A stretch of DNA of 13,825 nucleotides from assembly GCA_024276395.1 (NCBI GenBank), contig JAJRXH010000586.1:1-13825 (forward strand). The letters are read 5' to 3'. Source of the stretch: an archaeon. Its GTDB lineage: Archaea > Asgardarchaeota > Heimdallarchaeia > Hodarchaeales > S146-22. The notes below the pieces were generated by a model. It searched no databases and was not told the DNA's origin. It worked only from the letters and a program-made list of their open reading frames with translations. Shown here one piece after another: positions 5,704 to 13,622 of the stretch (within the stretch, counting starts at the first letter, position 1; every line of letters begins with the position of its first letter). The position numbers were made by a program, and so were the translations under genes.

Positions 5704-8700
5704 TCATCCAAGAGAAGGAGATCTTGTTTTAAGTAGTTGGTACCATTCAAGTTGCCTCGTAGTTTTCGTGACCGCCTGGATGTTTTTGTCTTGTTGCAAG
5801 AGCCTGCACATTTTTTGAATTTGCTTCCACATCTGATTTTCTAGTAATTTCAAATTTAAGTGACTGTCTGATGATTGTTTTTCTGGTTCAGTTAGGTGTT
5901 CCCAGGTAAGTTTGTCCCATTGATTAAAAGGCAGGTGTATTTCTTGGAGATGGTTTCGAATGATTTCTCTCAGGGTTGATAAGTGATGAAATGGCTGATT
6001 TTGAAGTTTTTCTTCGAAATATAATTCAAAGATCATAGTATCAAGTAACTCCTCTAGAAATTTCACGTAATCACGTGAGGCTTGCCTTTTTAATGAAGAT
6101 GTGGATTGGAGGAATTGGATGGCGTCCACGAGTACATTGAAGGCGTTTTCGTCCTCTCGTGGTGGGAGTCGTATTGGTAGATTGAACGTGTATTCGCGCT
6201 TGTATCTCAAGGTCGTAGGTGATAGATTTGTGGCCTGTACTTGGATGTTAAACCAAGAAATTTGAGAATTAAGAATGGCTGTTAAGGTTTTCGTGACATC
6301 CTTACCAGTCATGATGAATGCAGTAGCATCGACAAGTCGACCGCAAGTATCATAATAAAAGGATGGACGTGTCACGATTTCTTTCCATATTATTTTTGGT
6401 TTTTCGAATTCATCATAATAACGACAGGGTCTGAGGTTGTACCAATATTTTCCTTGATCGACACGTCTTTTTAACCGCTCTTCAAAACGCTTTAAATGGT
6501 TAAAAAGGTCAGGATATAGAGATTGGAGATTTAGGCCATTTTTGGAGAAGATGATCCATTTATGCTTCCATTTGATTTGGTATCTGTCAATGTCACGTCC
6601 CATGGTAATGGGTTTGAGTAATTCAGCGTTCTTGACGTTCAAGGAGGCGAGTTTTTTTCTGGTGGTTTCATTGATGAGAAATGCTTGATTCAAGCCAGTT
6701 TTTATTCCATAGAAGATTTTCACTTGCAACTTTCTCAATGGAAGGCAGTACGTTTCCATCCACTCGATCATTTCTTTCCACTTTTTCGGGATGAAGACCC
6801 AAGGTTTTTCTTGGGGAAGGTCATCCTGCTTAACAGTAATTTTATTGGTAGGATTTAGTAACAATGGATCTTCATACCTTTCATACTTGGTAACGTGATG
6901 CGACGATGGACGTGTTTTTTTCAGTAGATAAATGATGCATTTTACTCTTGCTGCGTTAAACATATTTAATTCACTGAGATCAAGAAATTCAACCAGTGAA
7001 TGATGGCTTTTTAGGTACATTCTGATTTTTTTTCCATAGATGGTACGTAACCACTTGTCAGTGATGATAAATGAATTCCATCCATCATTTTTTAGCAGTT
7101 GCAGGCTCCTCAAGATGAAATACATAGAATAGTCGTACTTAGGATCACTAGGAGTGTAAAGTGTGGTCAGAATATTTTTGTATTGGGAAAAACCATCATA
7201 AATTGTATTAATTTCTTCTTGGCGGATGTAAGGAGGATTTCCTATGATGATGTCGAATCCGTGATCATTTTTCGTTTTAGTTTCTTTTTGAAGGAAAAAC
7301 GACTCGGGAAATTCAATCATCCAATGAAAGGGACGGAGATCTTTTAAATTCTTGTTGATATTTACTTTTTTTTCTAGTAAACGAGTGCTGAGCGTTCTCA
7401 AGTATCTTGTGAGTTGGGATTTGAGGTATTCATGTGTTACTGTCTCGTGCTTGGTATGATCCTTAATGGTGTCTCCATTAGTGATGGTGTTGGTTTCATG
7501 TTTTTGGAGAAGCAGTAATGCAATCATTCCAGATGTCATCCATCGCTTCACGGTGTTGGGTGATGTGGAATTGGACTGTTTTTTCTCTTCTTGCTGATTA
7601 GAAGATGAGGCACTAGACCCTTTTTTACTTGAAAGTATTCGTGTAATAATAAGTTCGAGTTTTTTTAATAGTTGCAAGATCGTAGGGTCCTCAGTCACGT
7701 GATTTGGAGTGTCTGGGATGTCATCGAGTGAAAGCAAGCCGATTAGTGCATTTCCCACGTGAAGGTTGAAATGGACGTTTTTTATCAAGTTATTCCGCAT
7801 TGAAGACGAGAAATCATTGTTCTTAGACGATATCTTGCTTAGTAACTTGATTATCAGGCGGATTCTTGTTAATGAGATGGCATCTTCGTTAATGTCAACA
7901 CCATAGATGTTGTTCTGGTAAATATGTCTCAGAATGATGTCGGGTGTCTTCTCGCTGACCGTAACTGCATTTATGGAGAAATCCATTCTTGAATGTGGAT
8001 TGCTTTTTTTCAAGATTTTGCTTTCTTTTGAAGGCGGATGGCAAGTATCATTGCATTCTTTTAGCCTTGAATGAATATTTAAGTGATATTTGAGCAGGAT
8101 GTCACAGGCAGCATCCAAAAAATGTCCAGTTCCTACAGCGGGATCGAGCATTTTGATGATTTCAATTTTTTTAATTGAGAATTGGAGGATTTTTTCGTCG
8201 GCTTGATGTATTATTTCATTCAGGTGTGAAAATTTCGTGTTAAAGATGTTATTGACAGAATTTACCACGTATTTATTGAGTATTTTGTCAACGATAAATT
8301 CGGCTACGTATTTTGGAGTATAATAACTTCCTGTTTTCTTTCGGTCGTGTTGATGGTTCACGTGCTCGAAAATAGCTCCAATGAAGTAAGTATCTAGAAA
8401 ATCAGCGTTAACTCCCGCTATTTCATCTAAGATATTGAGAATTCCACCGACACTTTCTGATTGTTGCGGTTGTCGTGATCTTGATTGTTTTTTTGCTTTG
8501 ACAAAGGATGAAAATGAGTTGTTTTCATCCGTGAGGTAAAATGAGTCTGGAAGGATGTAACATTTCATCAGAGTGAATAACTTTTTTTCAAAGGTAAGGT
8601 GTCCGTCAAAGTTGGCATTCAATCGCTTGAACTGTTGGAAAAGAAACTCGTGATAAGTGTCTTTTTTTGCACTGTCTTGTCGTTGTTGGCGAAATTTAGT

Positions 8701-9366
8701 GAGAAGATACCAAGGGTTTTTGTCTAAAAATCCTAATTTCTGGAGATACCAGGTTATTAATAATTGTATGATCAAACTCTTGATGAATAGTTTTATTTGT
8801 CTTTCGCGTGAAGGCCCATATTGTTGTTTTAGGTATTCAAGGGATTGTTGCTGAAATCTCTGGATTTTTTTGAAGATTTCCAACCATTCATCCGTATCAT
8901 CAAGTAACTTTTCCCAGTATGATGGTTTTTTTGGATTTTGTAGGCAAATTTTCAGCTTCTTCTTGAATTTCCGCGTGAGTTTACTTAGGATGATGAATCG
9001 TTTGATAAAGGTAGTTTTCTTTTGAGAAAGATCTTTTGCAATTAATGCCATGGTAAGAGAGTTACTTGGTACTGAAAAGATGAACATGTAAATTTGCAGT
9101 AGTGATGCTGATGTTTGAGATGCGATTAAGTAATGAGAGTATCTTGCGAGTATTTCTTTAACACGTTTATGGAAGATGCTTACTGGGTGACGGTTGTCAC
9201 TTTTTACATCACCGTCATTTGTTATTAGTTCAAGGAACACGATGATTATAGGATTTTCAATGACGTTGGGTGAATCACTTGGAATGATGTAGACATTCCT
9301 TGTTAGCTTGATAAGATGCTGATTCAAGGATTTTTTCATCCAATCATAATACTCCCGGGCCTTCAT
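5704..9366 (-). CDS. Eco57I/TaqI-type N6-adenine DNA methyltransferase (longer paralogue)
   Basis: A 1220-residue class I DNA methyltransferase homologous to the one at 2194-4905. The shared segments come in the same order: LLITWYLQKLGFL (202-214), ILNILDEI and FIGAIFEH before SYYTP (347-351), the SAM loop DPAVGTG (408-414), GVDIN (489-493), GNALIG (538-543), RPFHW (678-682), which matches the family's 'PFHW-lefPE' signature, and catalytic NPPY (710-713). A classical target-recognition region follows at about 885-1068, with FYGIKTGLNQAFLI, the GRDIDRYQ motif (923-930) and NLSPTTLRYKREY. About 140 extra N-terminal residues are present compared with the paralogue. I see no clear PD-(D/E)xK signature in them, so a type IIG nuclease activity is not supported. 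A polar Ser/Asn/Lys-rich insert lies at about 580-605. The start at 9366 has a weak GAAGG-type ribosome binding site. It is convergent with the GTPase gene and divergent from the peptidase pseudogene. Confidence 0.92.
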   Translation of the reverse strand: MKAREYYDWMKKSLNQHLIKLTRNVYIIPSDSPNVIENPIIIVFLELITNDGDVKSDNRHPVSIFHKRVKEILARYSHYLIASQTSASLLQIYMFIFSVPSNSLTMALIAKDLSQKKTTFIKRFIILSKLTRKFKKKLKICLQNPKKPSYWEKLLDDTDEWLEIFKKIQRFQQQSLEYLKQQYGPSRERQIKLFIKSLIIQLLITWYLQKLGFLDKNPWYLLTKFRQQRQDSAKKDTYHEFLFQQFKRLNANFDGHLTFEKKLFTLMKCYILPDSFYLTDENNSFSSFVKAKKQSRSRQPQQSESVGGILNILDEIAGVNADFLDTYFIGAIFEHVNHQHDRKKTGSYYTPKYVAEFIVDKILNKYVVNSVNNIFNTKFSHLNEIIHQADEKILQFSIKKIEIIKMLDPAVGTGHFLDAACDILLKYHLNIHSRLKECNDTCHPPSKESKILKKSNPHSRMDFSINAVTVSEKTPDIILRHIYQNNIYGVDINEDAISLTRIRLIIKLLSKISSKNNDFSSSMRNNLIKNVHFNLHVGNALIGLLSLDDIPDTPNHVTEDPTILQLLKKLELIITRILSSKKGSSASSSNQQEEKKQSNSTSPNTVKRWMTSGMIALLLLQKHETNTITNGDTIKDHTKHETVTHEYLKSQLTRYLRTLSTRLLEKKVNINKNLKDLRPFHWMIEFPESFFLQKETKTKNDHGFDIIIGNPPYIRQEEINTIYDGFSQYKNILTTLYTPSDPKYDYSMYFILRSLQLLKNDGWNSFIITDKWLRTIYGKKIRMYLKSHHSLVEFLDLSELNMFNAARVKCIIYLLKKTRPSSHHVTKYERYEDPLLLNPTNKITVKQDDLPQEKPWVFIPKKWKEMIEWMETYCLPLRKLQVKIFYGIKTGLNQAFLINETTRKKLASLNVKNAELLKPITMGRDIDRYQIKWKHKWIIFSKNGLNLQSLYPDLFNHLKRFEERLKRRVDQGKYWYNLRPCRYYDEFEKPKIIWKEIVTRPSFYYDTCGRLVDATAFIMTGKDVTKTLTAILNSQISWFNIQVQATNLSPTTLRYKREYTFNLPIRLPPREDENAFNVLVDAIQFLQSTSSLKRQASRDYVKFLEELLDTMIFELYFEEKLQNQPFHHLSTLREIIRNHLQEIHLPFNQWDKLTWEHLTEPEKQSSDSHLNLKLLENQMWKQIQKMCRLLQQDKNIQAVTKTTRQLEWYQLLKTRSPSLG

Positions 9367-9422
9367 CTGCCTTCACGATTCTCTTGTTCATTTAGGCTTA
9401 AGTAGATTTCACATGTGTTTTG

Positions 9423-9472
9423 ACCTCAACAATAAAGATATGATGGAAATACGATGAATGAACAGTTGAGGT
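9423..9472. repeat. 8-bp inverted repeat overlapping the peptidase ribosome binding site
   Basis: ACCTCAAC (9423-9430) is the exact reverse complement of GTTGAGGT (9465-9472), with 34 nt between. The right arm contains GAGGT, the apparent ribosome binding site of the peptidase remnant whose ATG is at 9480. In RNA this could mask the site; in DNA it could be a dyad in the shared divergent promoter region. Both roles are inference. Confidence 0.5.
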
Positions 9473-9732
9473 AACGAAGATGGAATCTCAACAAGACTCG
9501 TTAAAAAAATTCTTGCCATTCCAGATCTTTCACTGGTAAAAGTATCAAGGAATGGCGATTTTATCATCGTGAATAGTAATCGAGAGACCGTGCATCACAT
9601 GTACATGATTTCAATGAAATCACTTGGAGAGTTGAAAGATATTACACCCATATCTGAGCGAGTAGTTACGTGTGCTCTATCTAATGACGAAAATAAGATT
9701 GTATTTCCCAAGGAAAATGCTGGAAATGAGAA

Positions 9733-9767
9733 GTATGATCTTTACATCACTGATTTGAATGCTGAAA
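9733..9767 (+). repeat. 35-bp direct repeat, source copy
   Basis: This stretch, beginning GTATGATCTTTACATCACTG, encodes part of the peptidase propeller in the correct frame (YDLYITDLNAE). It is repeated identically at 9812-9846, offset by 79 bp. Confidence 0.9.
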
Positions 9768-9811
9768 ATACACCGCGAGAAAAAACGAGAAATACAGCGA
9801 CATCTTCCATC

Positions 9812-9847
9812 GTATGATCTTTACATCACTGATTTGAATGCTGAAAT
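9812..9847 (+). repeat. 35-bp direct repeat, inserted copy (36-bp insertion)
   Basis: Positions 9812-9846 are identical to 9733-9767. Removing exactly 36 bp (9812-9847) rejoins the flanks in one frame as TATSSIV-ELLLKLDSFR-VLSIHWS, so this copy is the insertion and the upstream one the template. In the gene's frame the inserted copy reads through in the wrong phase and brings three TGA stops. Confidence 0.85.
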
Positions 9848-11696
9848 GTTGAATTGTTGTTGAAATTGGACTCTTTTCGAGTGCTGTCCATTCATTGGTC
9901 TCAAGATGACAAATTCATTCTATTTGATGGTTCTACTCAAAACTCACTGGGAATTTGGTGATATGATGTGCGAAGTGGTGATTTAGTTGCTTGTTACGAA
10001 ACGAGACAGTTAGGTTCAATGAGAGCAGGTATAAATCCAGCTAGACCATTCATTTCCTGGGTTGAGCAAAGACCAGGGAATCCGCGTGCTTCCTTGATTA
10101 AAGTCATCAATTATCAAACCAGAGAAGTAGAAAAAAAATACTTGATGTATCTCCCTCTATTAATTAGTAATGATATTCCAATGGCCTGGAGTGATGATGG
10201 GAATAAATTGCTCATTCAGACAGATATGCTTGGTAATCCTTCTTTGGCCGTGTGGGACATAAATGATGATTCACTCTCGTACTTGAAGGCAACCGAAATG
10301 GAGCTTGGCATTGAGTACATCGATGCAAAATGGATCCCGGGTTCGGATGATATAGTCTATGTGGCTAAAAAAATGGAAATAAGAGAATATTCCTTGAATC
10401 TCTCCACGATGACTCATTGCCTCGTGAGTTCCCGTTAGAAGAAGGAACTACTAGCAACATTCACGTGGTCAAAGAGTTTCCATCAATTTTGTACTTGACT
10501 TGGTCAAATCTTTCTTGTCCTCCTCGAATCATCCGATATGACATGGTTACTCAACAAAGTGATGTCATCATTGATAGTAGACCGAAACATTTAGATCTGC
10601 ATTTTTCAAAGGGAAAATTTCTCACATATTCCAGTCTAGATGGACGGAGGATTCCATCTTTTCTCATTGAACCTGTTCCAGGGGGTCAACTACCAGGCAG
10701 TCCCAGTATCAGGTTCTAGCTATGGCGGATATATTACGTTCATTGCCTTGGTAAAACATCCCGGAAAGTTTACCGCGGGTGCTGCTATTGTTGGGATTAC
10801 TGACTGGATCACAATGTATAAGATGGGAGATCAGTTGTTTAAGAAATTCACGGAAAGGTTCTTTCAGGGCCCACCCGAAGAAAAAATTGAATTGTACAAG
10901 GATCGTTCACCCATTACATTCGTTGATCACTTGAAAGACCCATTGTTGGTCATTCACCGTGAAAATGATTCTCGTTGCCCTCTTACTCCAGTTCAGACGT
11001 TCGTGAATGAGGCAAGACGTCTAAGCAAACACGTCGAATTTTAAGTGGAAAGGGACTCTGGCCATGGACACCAGCGAATTGATCATCTTCAGGATCAATA
11101 TTTGAAGGCAGTTGAATTCTTTTTAAGACACTTGAGAAGCAGTTGAGAGAAAAACTGTTAATTCTTTGTGATTTTCATCCTTTCTCCTTTTTCATTGTCT
11201 TTTTTCCTTTAAAGAATGTCGTGTTTGGCTTTTGGCTTTCAAGTGGGAATGAAATTGTCAAACGGGGCAAGTGATGTGACGTGCTACCGGCATCATTAAT
11301 ACATCTTTGAAGTAATGACATCCATCCGAAACAGTGCGAATTTCATCTAAATCTTAATCAATGGAAAGTTATTCTTTTTCTGTTGATTTAATGTTGTTTT
11401 TTGTTTTTGTTTTCAAGAATATTATTTTAATCGTAAAATTTATAAGCATTTGATGAATAGTAGTAATATGGAAAAAAGTGGGAGCTGGAGTGAGACCACA
11501 GAAATCTTGGTGTTGGTCTACAAGAGCGAAACTGGTTAATTTAGCATCCTTAATACTTGGGAAAGTAACGTTGGGAATGAAGAATAAAGATTCTCGACAA
11601 TAATAATTTTGCAAAGAATCAATTATCTGGCTTGACCATGGTTGAATGACAGCCACCACAAATAAAGGATGTGATGTTTTAGCCAATTTTTGGTAA

Positions 11697-11711
11697 GTGT
11701 TTAATAAACAC
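11697..11711 (+). promoter_or_regulatory. 15-bp dyad GTGTTTA-A-TAAACAC before the thermosome
   Basis: Two perfect 7-bp arms flank a single central A, directly next to the GGAAGGTGAG ribosome binding site. A dyad in this position fits an operator for a repressor of chaperonin expression; the AT-rich core could also serve as part of a promoter. No similar dyad precedes the second thermosome gene. Function is inferred from position and symmetry. Confidence 0.4.
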
Positions 11712-11721
11712 GGAAGGTGAG
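11712..11721 (+). promoter_or_regulatory. Ribosome binding site deciding the thermosome start
   Basis: GGAAGGTGAG lies upstream of ATG 11726, with 5 nt between GGTGA and the ATG. An in-frame GTG at 11717-11719 overlaps this site and is unlikely to be the start. The neighbouring thermosome gene also begins MLAG, which supports ATG 11726. Confidence 0.75.
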
Positions 11722-11725
11722 TGCT

Positions 11726-13348
11726 ATGTTGGCCGGACAGCCGGTGTTAATATTAAAAGAGGGATCTGAACGAACAACTGGAAAAGATGCTTTGAGAAAT
11801 AATATTACTGCTGCCATTGCCGTAGCAGAGGCTGTCCAGTCAACTTTAGGTCCTAGAGGTATGGATAAACTTCTCGTGGATAGTATGGGTGACATCGTGA
11901 TTACCAATGATGGAGCAACTATTCTCGATGAAATCGATGTGGAACATCCAGCGGCAAAAATGTTAGTGCAAGTCGCCAAGGCACAGGATCAAGAAGTGGG
12001 TGATGGGACAACAACTTCTGTTATATTAGCTGGAGAATTGCTGCGAAGGGCAGAGAAACTCATTGACCAGAAAATTCATCCAACGCTCATTGTCAGTGGA
12101 TACAAGAAGGCAACCGAGAAAGCCATTGAATTTCTGAAAGAGATTAGCATTTCAGTGAAACCAGAAGATGACGAATTTCTGTATCGAGTAGCAAGAACGG
12201 CCTTAAATTCTAAGGCTATGGGAAATGCAAGGAACCACTTTGCAAGGATTGCCGTGGATGCGGTCAAGAGAATTTTTGAAAATGGCAAGGCTGACCTAGA
12301 TGATATTTCTGTCCTCAAGATGCAAGGTAAATCGTTGGAAGAAACTGATCTAGTAAACGGCGTGGTCATTGATAAGGAAGTACTTCATCCACGAATGCCT
12401 CGTGAAGTTAAGAATGCCAAGATTGCCTTGATTAACTTCCCCTTGGAGGTTAAAAAGACTGAATTTGACGCCAAGATCAGAATTAACGACCCAATGCAAG
12501 TCAGTGCTTTCATTGAGGCAGAACACGATATGCTTCGTGATATGGTGAATAAGCTCAAGGAAGCTGGCGCGACTGCCGTGTTCTGCCAGAAAGGTGTGGA
12601 TGACCTCGCACAGCATTTCTTGGCGATCCATGGAATCATGGCCATTCGTCGTGTCAAGAAGTCCGATATGGAACGTCTAGCTCGTGCCACAAATGCTCGA
12701 ATCATCACTAACTGGAGAGATTTCAATTCAGATTATCTCGGTTCAGCGGATGTAAGAGAAGTCAAGATTGGCGATGAAAAGGTAGTCTATGTGGAAAACT
12801 GCCCCAATCCCAAGGCTGTTAGCATCGTGATTCGTGGTGCCAACAAGTATGTCACGGAAGAAGCAGAACGCGCCGTGCATGATGCCCTATGCGTGGTTAG
12901 AGATGTCCTAGAAGATGGTTATGCTGTTCCGGGTGGTGGAGCGCCAGAAATATGTGTGAGTAGGAAGCTGCGCAAGTATGCCGAAGAGGTTGCTGGTCGT
13001 GAGCAATTTGCCATTGAGGCTTATGCAGAAGCTCTAGAGTCTATTCCCAAAGCATTAGCTCATAATTCTGGATTAGATCCCATTCGGACAGTGGCAGATC
13101 TCATAGCTGCTCAAACCAAGAATCACAAGTATACGATGGGAATTGAGGTCTTTACTGGTGAAATCAAGGATATGGCAAGTGAAGGTGTCGTTGAACCTCT
13201 GAGAGTGAAACAACAAGTTTTCAAGTCTGCTTCAGAGACTGCTGAAATGATCTTGCGAATAGATGACGTCATCGTGGCCAAAGACCTTGAAAAAGAAAAG
13301 AAAGCAGAGGAAGGCTCTGAGAAAACTCCAGAAATGCCACCCATGTGA
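11726..13348 (+). CDS. ths: Thermosome subunit (group II chaperonin, Cpn60/TCP-1 family)
   Basis: A full-length 540-residue subunit of the archaeal cytosolic chaperonin, which folds proteins in an ATP-driven double-ring chamber with a built-in lid. Family landmarks are in place: LGPRGMDK (41-48) and NDGATIL (61-67) in the equatorial domain, the nucleotide-binding GDGTTT (92-97), an apical domain at about 210-370, VVRDVLEDG (390-398) with the aspartate position used in ATP hydrolysis, and VPGGGAPE (401-408). The C-terminus is charged and short (KKAEEGSEKTPEMPPM) rather than the long Gly-Met tail seen in many thermosomes. The ATG at 11726 is chosen over the upstream GTG because it follows GGAAGGTGAG and gives the MLAG start shared with the next gene. 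A second subunit gene lies 274 bp downstream in the same orientation, separated by a likely terminator, so each probably has its own promoter. Confidence 0.97.
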   Translation: MLAGQPVLILKEGSERTTGKDALRNNITAAIAVAEAVQSTLGPRGMDKLLVDSMGDIVITNDGATILDEIDVEHPAAKMLVQVAKAQDQEVGDGTTTSVILAGELLRRAEKLIDQKIHPTLIVSGYKKATEKAIEFLKEISISVKPEDDEFLYRVARTALNSKAMGNARNHFARIAVDAVKRIFENGKADLDDISVLKMQGKSLEETDLVNGVVIDKEVLHPRMPREVKNAKIALINFPLEVKKTEFDAKIRINDPMQVSAFIEAEHDMLRDMVNKLKEAGATAVFCQKGVDDLAQHFLAIHGIMAIRRVKKSDMERLARATNARIITNWRDFNSDYLGSADVREVKIGDEKVVYVENCPNPKAVSIVIRGANKYVTEEAERAVHDALCVVRDVLEDGYAVPGGGAPEICVSRKLRKYAEEVAGREQFAIEAYAEALESIPKALAHNSGLDPIRTVADLIAAQTKNHKYTMGIEVFTGEIKDMASEGVVEPLRVKQQVFKSASETAEMILRIDDVIVAKDLEKEKKAEEGSEKTPEMPPM

Positions 13349-13381
13349 TTGTCATTCAATGACTTCACTTGAGTCTTCGAT

Positions 13382-13432
13382 AAAAAACGAAATGATCCGT
13401 TTTTTTCAATATTTTTTATTTTTTCCTCCTTT
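13382..13432 (+). terminator. Terminator after the first thermosome gene
   Basis: AAAAAACG (13382-13389) pairs with CGTTTTTT (13398-13405) around an 8-nt loop. It continues into T-rich sequence with several T runs to 13432, starting 33 nt after the stop codon. Both a hairpin and oligo-T are present, so termination here is likely. Confidence 0.6.
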
Positions 13433-13508
13433 AAGGATGAGATTTAAGATGGTTGTACATTACTTGCTTGGATAATAATCATCATCATTCGAACAGTAAT
13501 CTAAAATA

Positions 13509-13595
13509 ATGGAAAACTTTCGGAAAAAAACTGAACATGAAAGAATGAGTGTTGATGGAGAGTTTAAGTCTTTCATTCAGTCATTTGGAAAATAA
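13509..13595 (+). CDS. Possible 28-codon small ORF upstream of the second thermosome
   Basis: ATG 13509 opens a 28-residue hydrophilic frame (MENFRKKTEHERM..., ending SFIQSFGK) that stops at TAA 13593-13595, 27 nt before the second thermosome ATG. No ribosome binding site precedes it, and a frame of this length can arise by chance. It may be an upstream ORF in a leader or simply noise. Confidence 0.15.
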   Translation: MENFRKKTEHERMSVDGEFKSFIQSFGK

Positions 13596-13622
13596 AAAAA
13601 ACTCATTAGAGGAGGGGCTGCC

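Larger units (their letters stand above)
9480..11146 (+). pseudogene. Decayed S9-family serine peptidase (acylaminoacyl-peptidase/prolyl oligopeptidase type)
   Basis: Stitched across three reading frames, this encodes an N-terminal beta-propeller and a C-terminal alpha/beta-hydrolase domain of an S9 oligopeptidase, an intracellular enzyme that cleaves short peptides. GAGGT lies 7 nt before ATG 9480. Lesions seen: (1) seven A at 9503-9509, where eight would join MESQQDSLKK to ILAIPDLSLVKVS; (2) a 36-bp insertion at 9812-9847 carrying stop codons; (3) an in-frame TGA at 9959-9961, in IW-stop-YDVRSGD; (4) a one-base frameshift near 10405-10425, before LPREFPLEEGTT; (5) a junction at about 10696-10710 where LPGSP runs straight into VSGSSYGGYIT in another frame, so the expected HGGP oxyanion-hole segment and about 90 residues are gone; (6) an in-frame TAA at 11042-11044. 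The catalytic serine (GSSYGG), aspartate (ENDSRCP) and histidine (SGHGH) are still recognisable. One lesion could be a sequencing error, but not all six plausibly. Confidence 0.88.
11147..11725. other. Spacer upstream of the thermosome gene, no supported gene
   Basis: No gene is supported. A minus-strand open frame at 11369-11686 (105 codons from a TTG) has no ribosome binding site, no recognisable motif and a low-complexity Lys/Asn/Thr tail, so I leave it out. Positions 11160-11213 are pyrimidine-rich with T runs and could end transcription from the peptidase remnant. A TATA-like TTTATAAG at about 11439-11446 is a possible but distant promoter element for the thermosome. A hairpin can form from AGACCA (11493-11498) and TGGTCT (11514-11519). 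A dyad at 11697-11711 adjoins the thermosome ribosome binding site. Confidence 0.5.

Noticed and set aside
9569..11044. Four separate small genes in place of the peptidase
   Set aside because: The fragments align in order as one S9 peptidase, and the breaks are explained by frameshifts, stops, an insertion and a deletion.
11369..11686. Minus-strand open frame of 105 codons in the thermosome upstream spacer
   Set aside because: It starts at TTG without a ribosome binding site, has a low-complexity Lys/Asn/Thr tail and shows no recognisable motif. It lies where the thermosome promoter should be.
11717..11725. GTG at 11717 as the thermosome start
   Set aside because: It overlaps the ribosome binding site, and the paralogue starts at the equivalent of ATG 11726 (MLAG).
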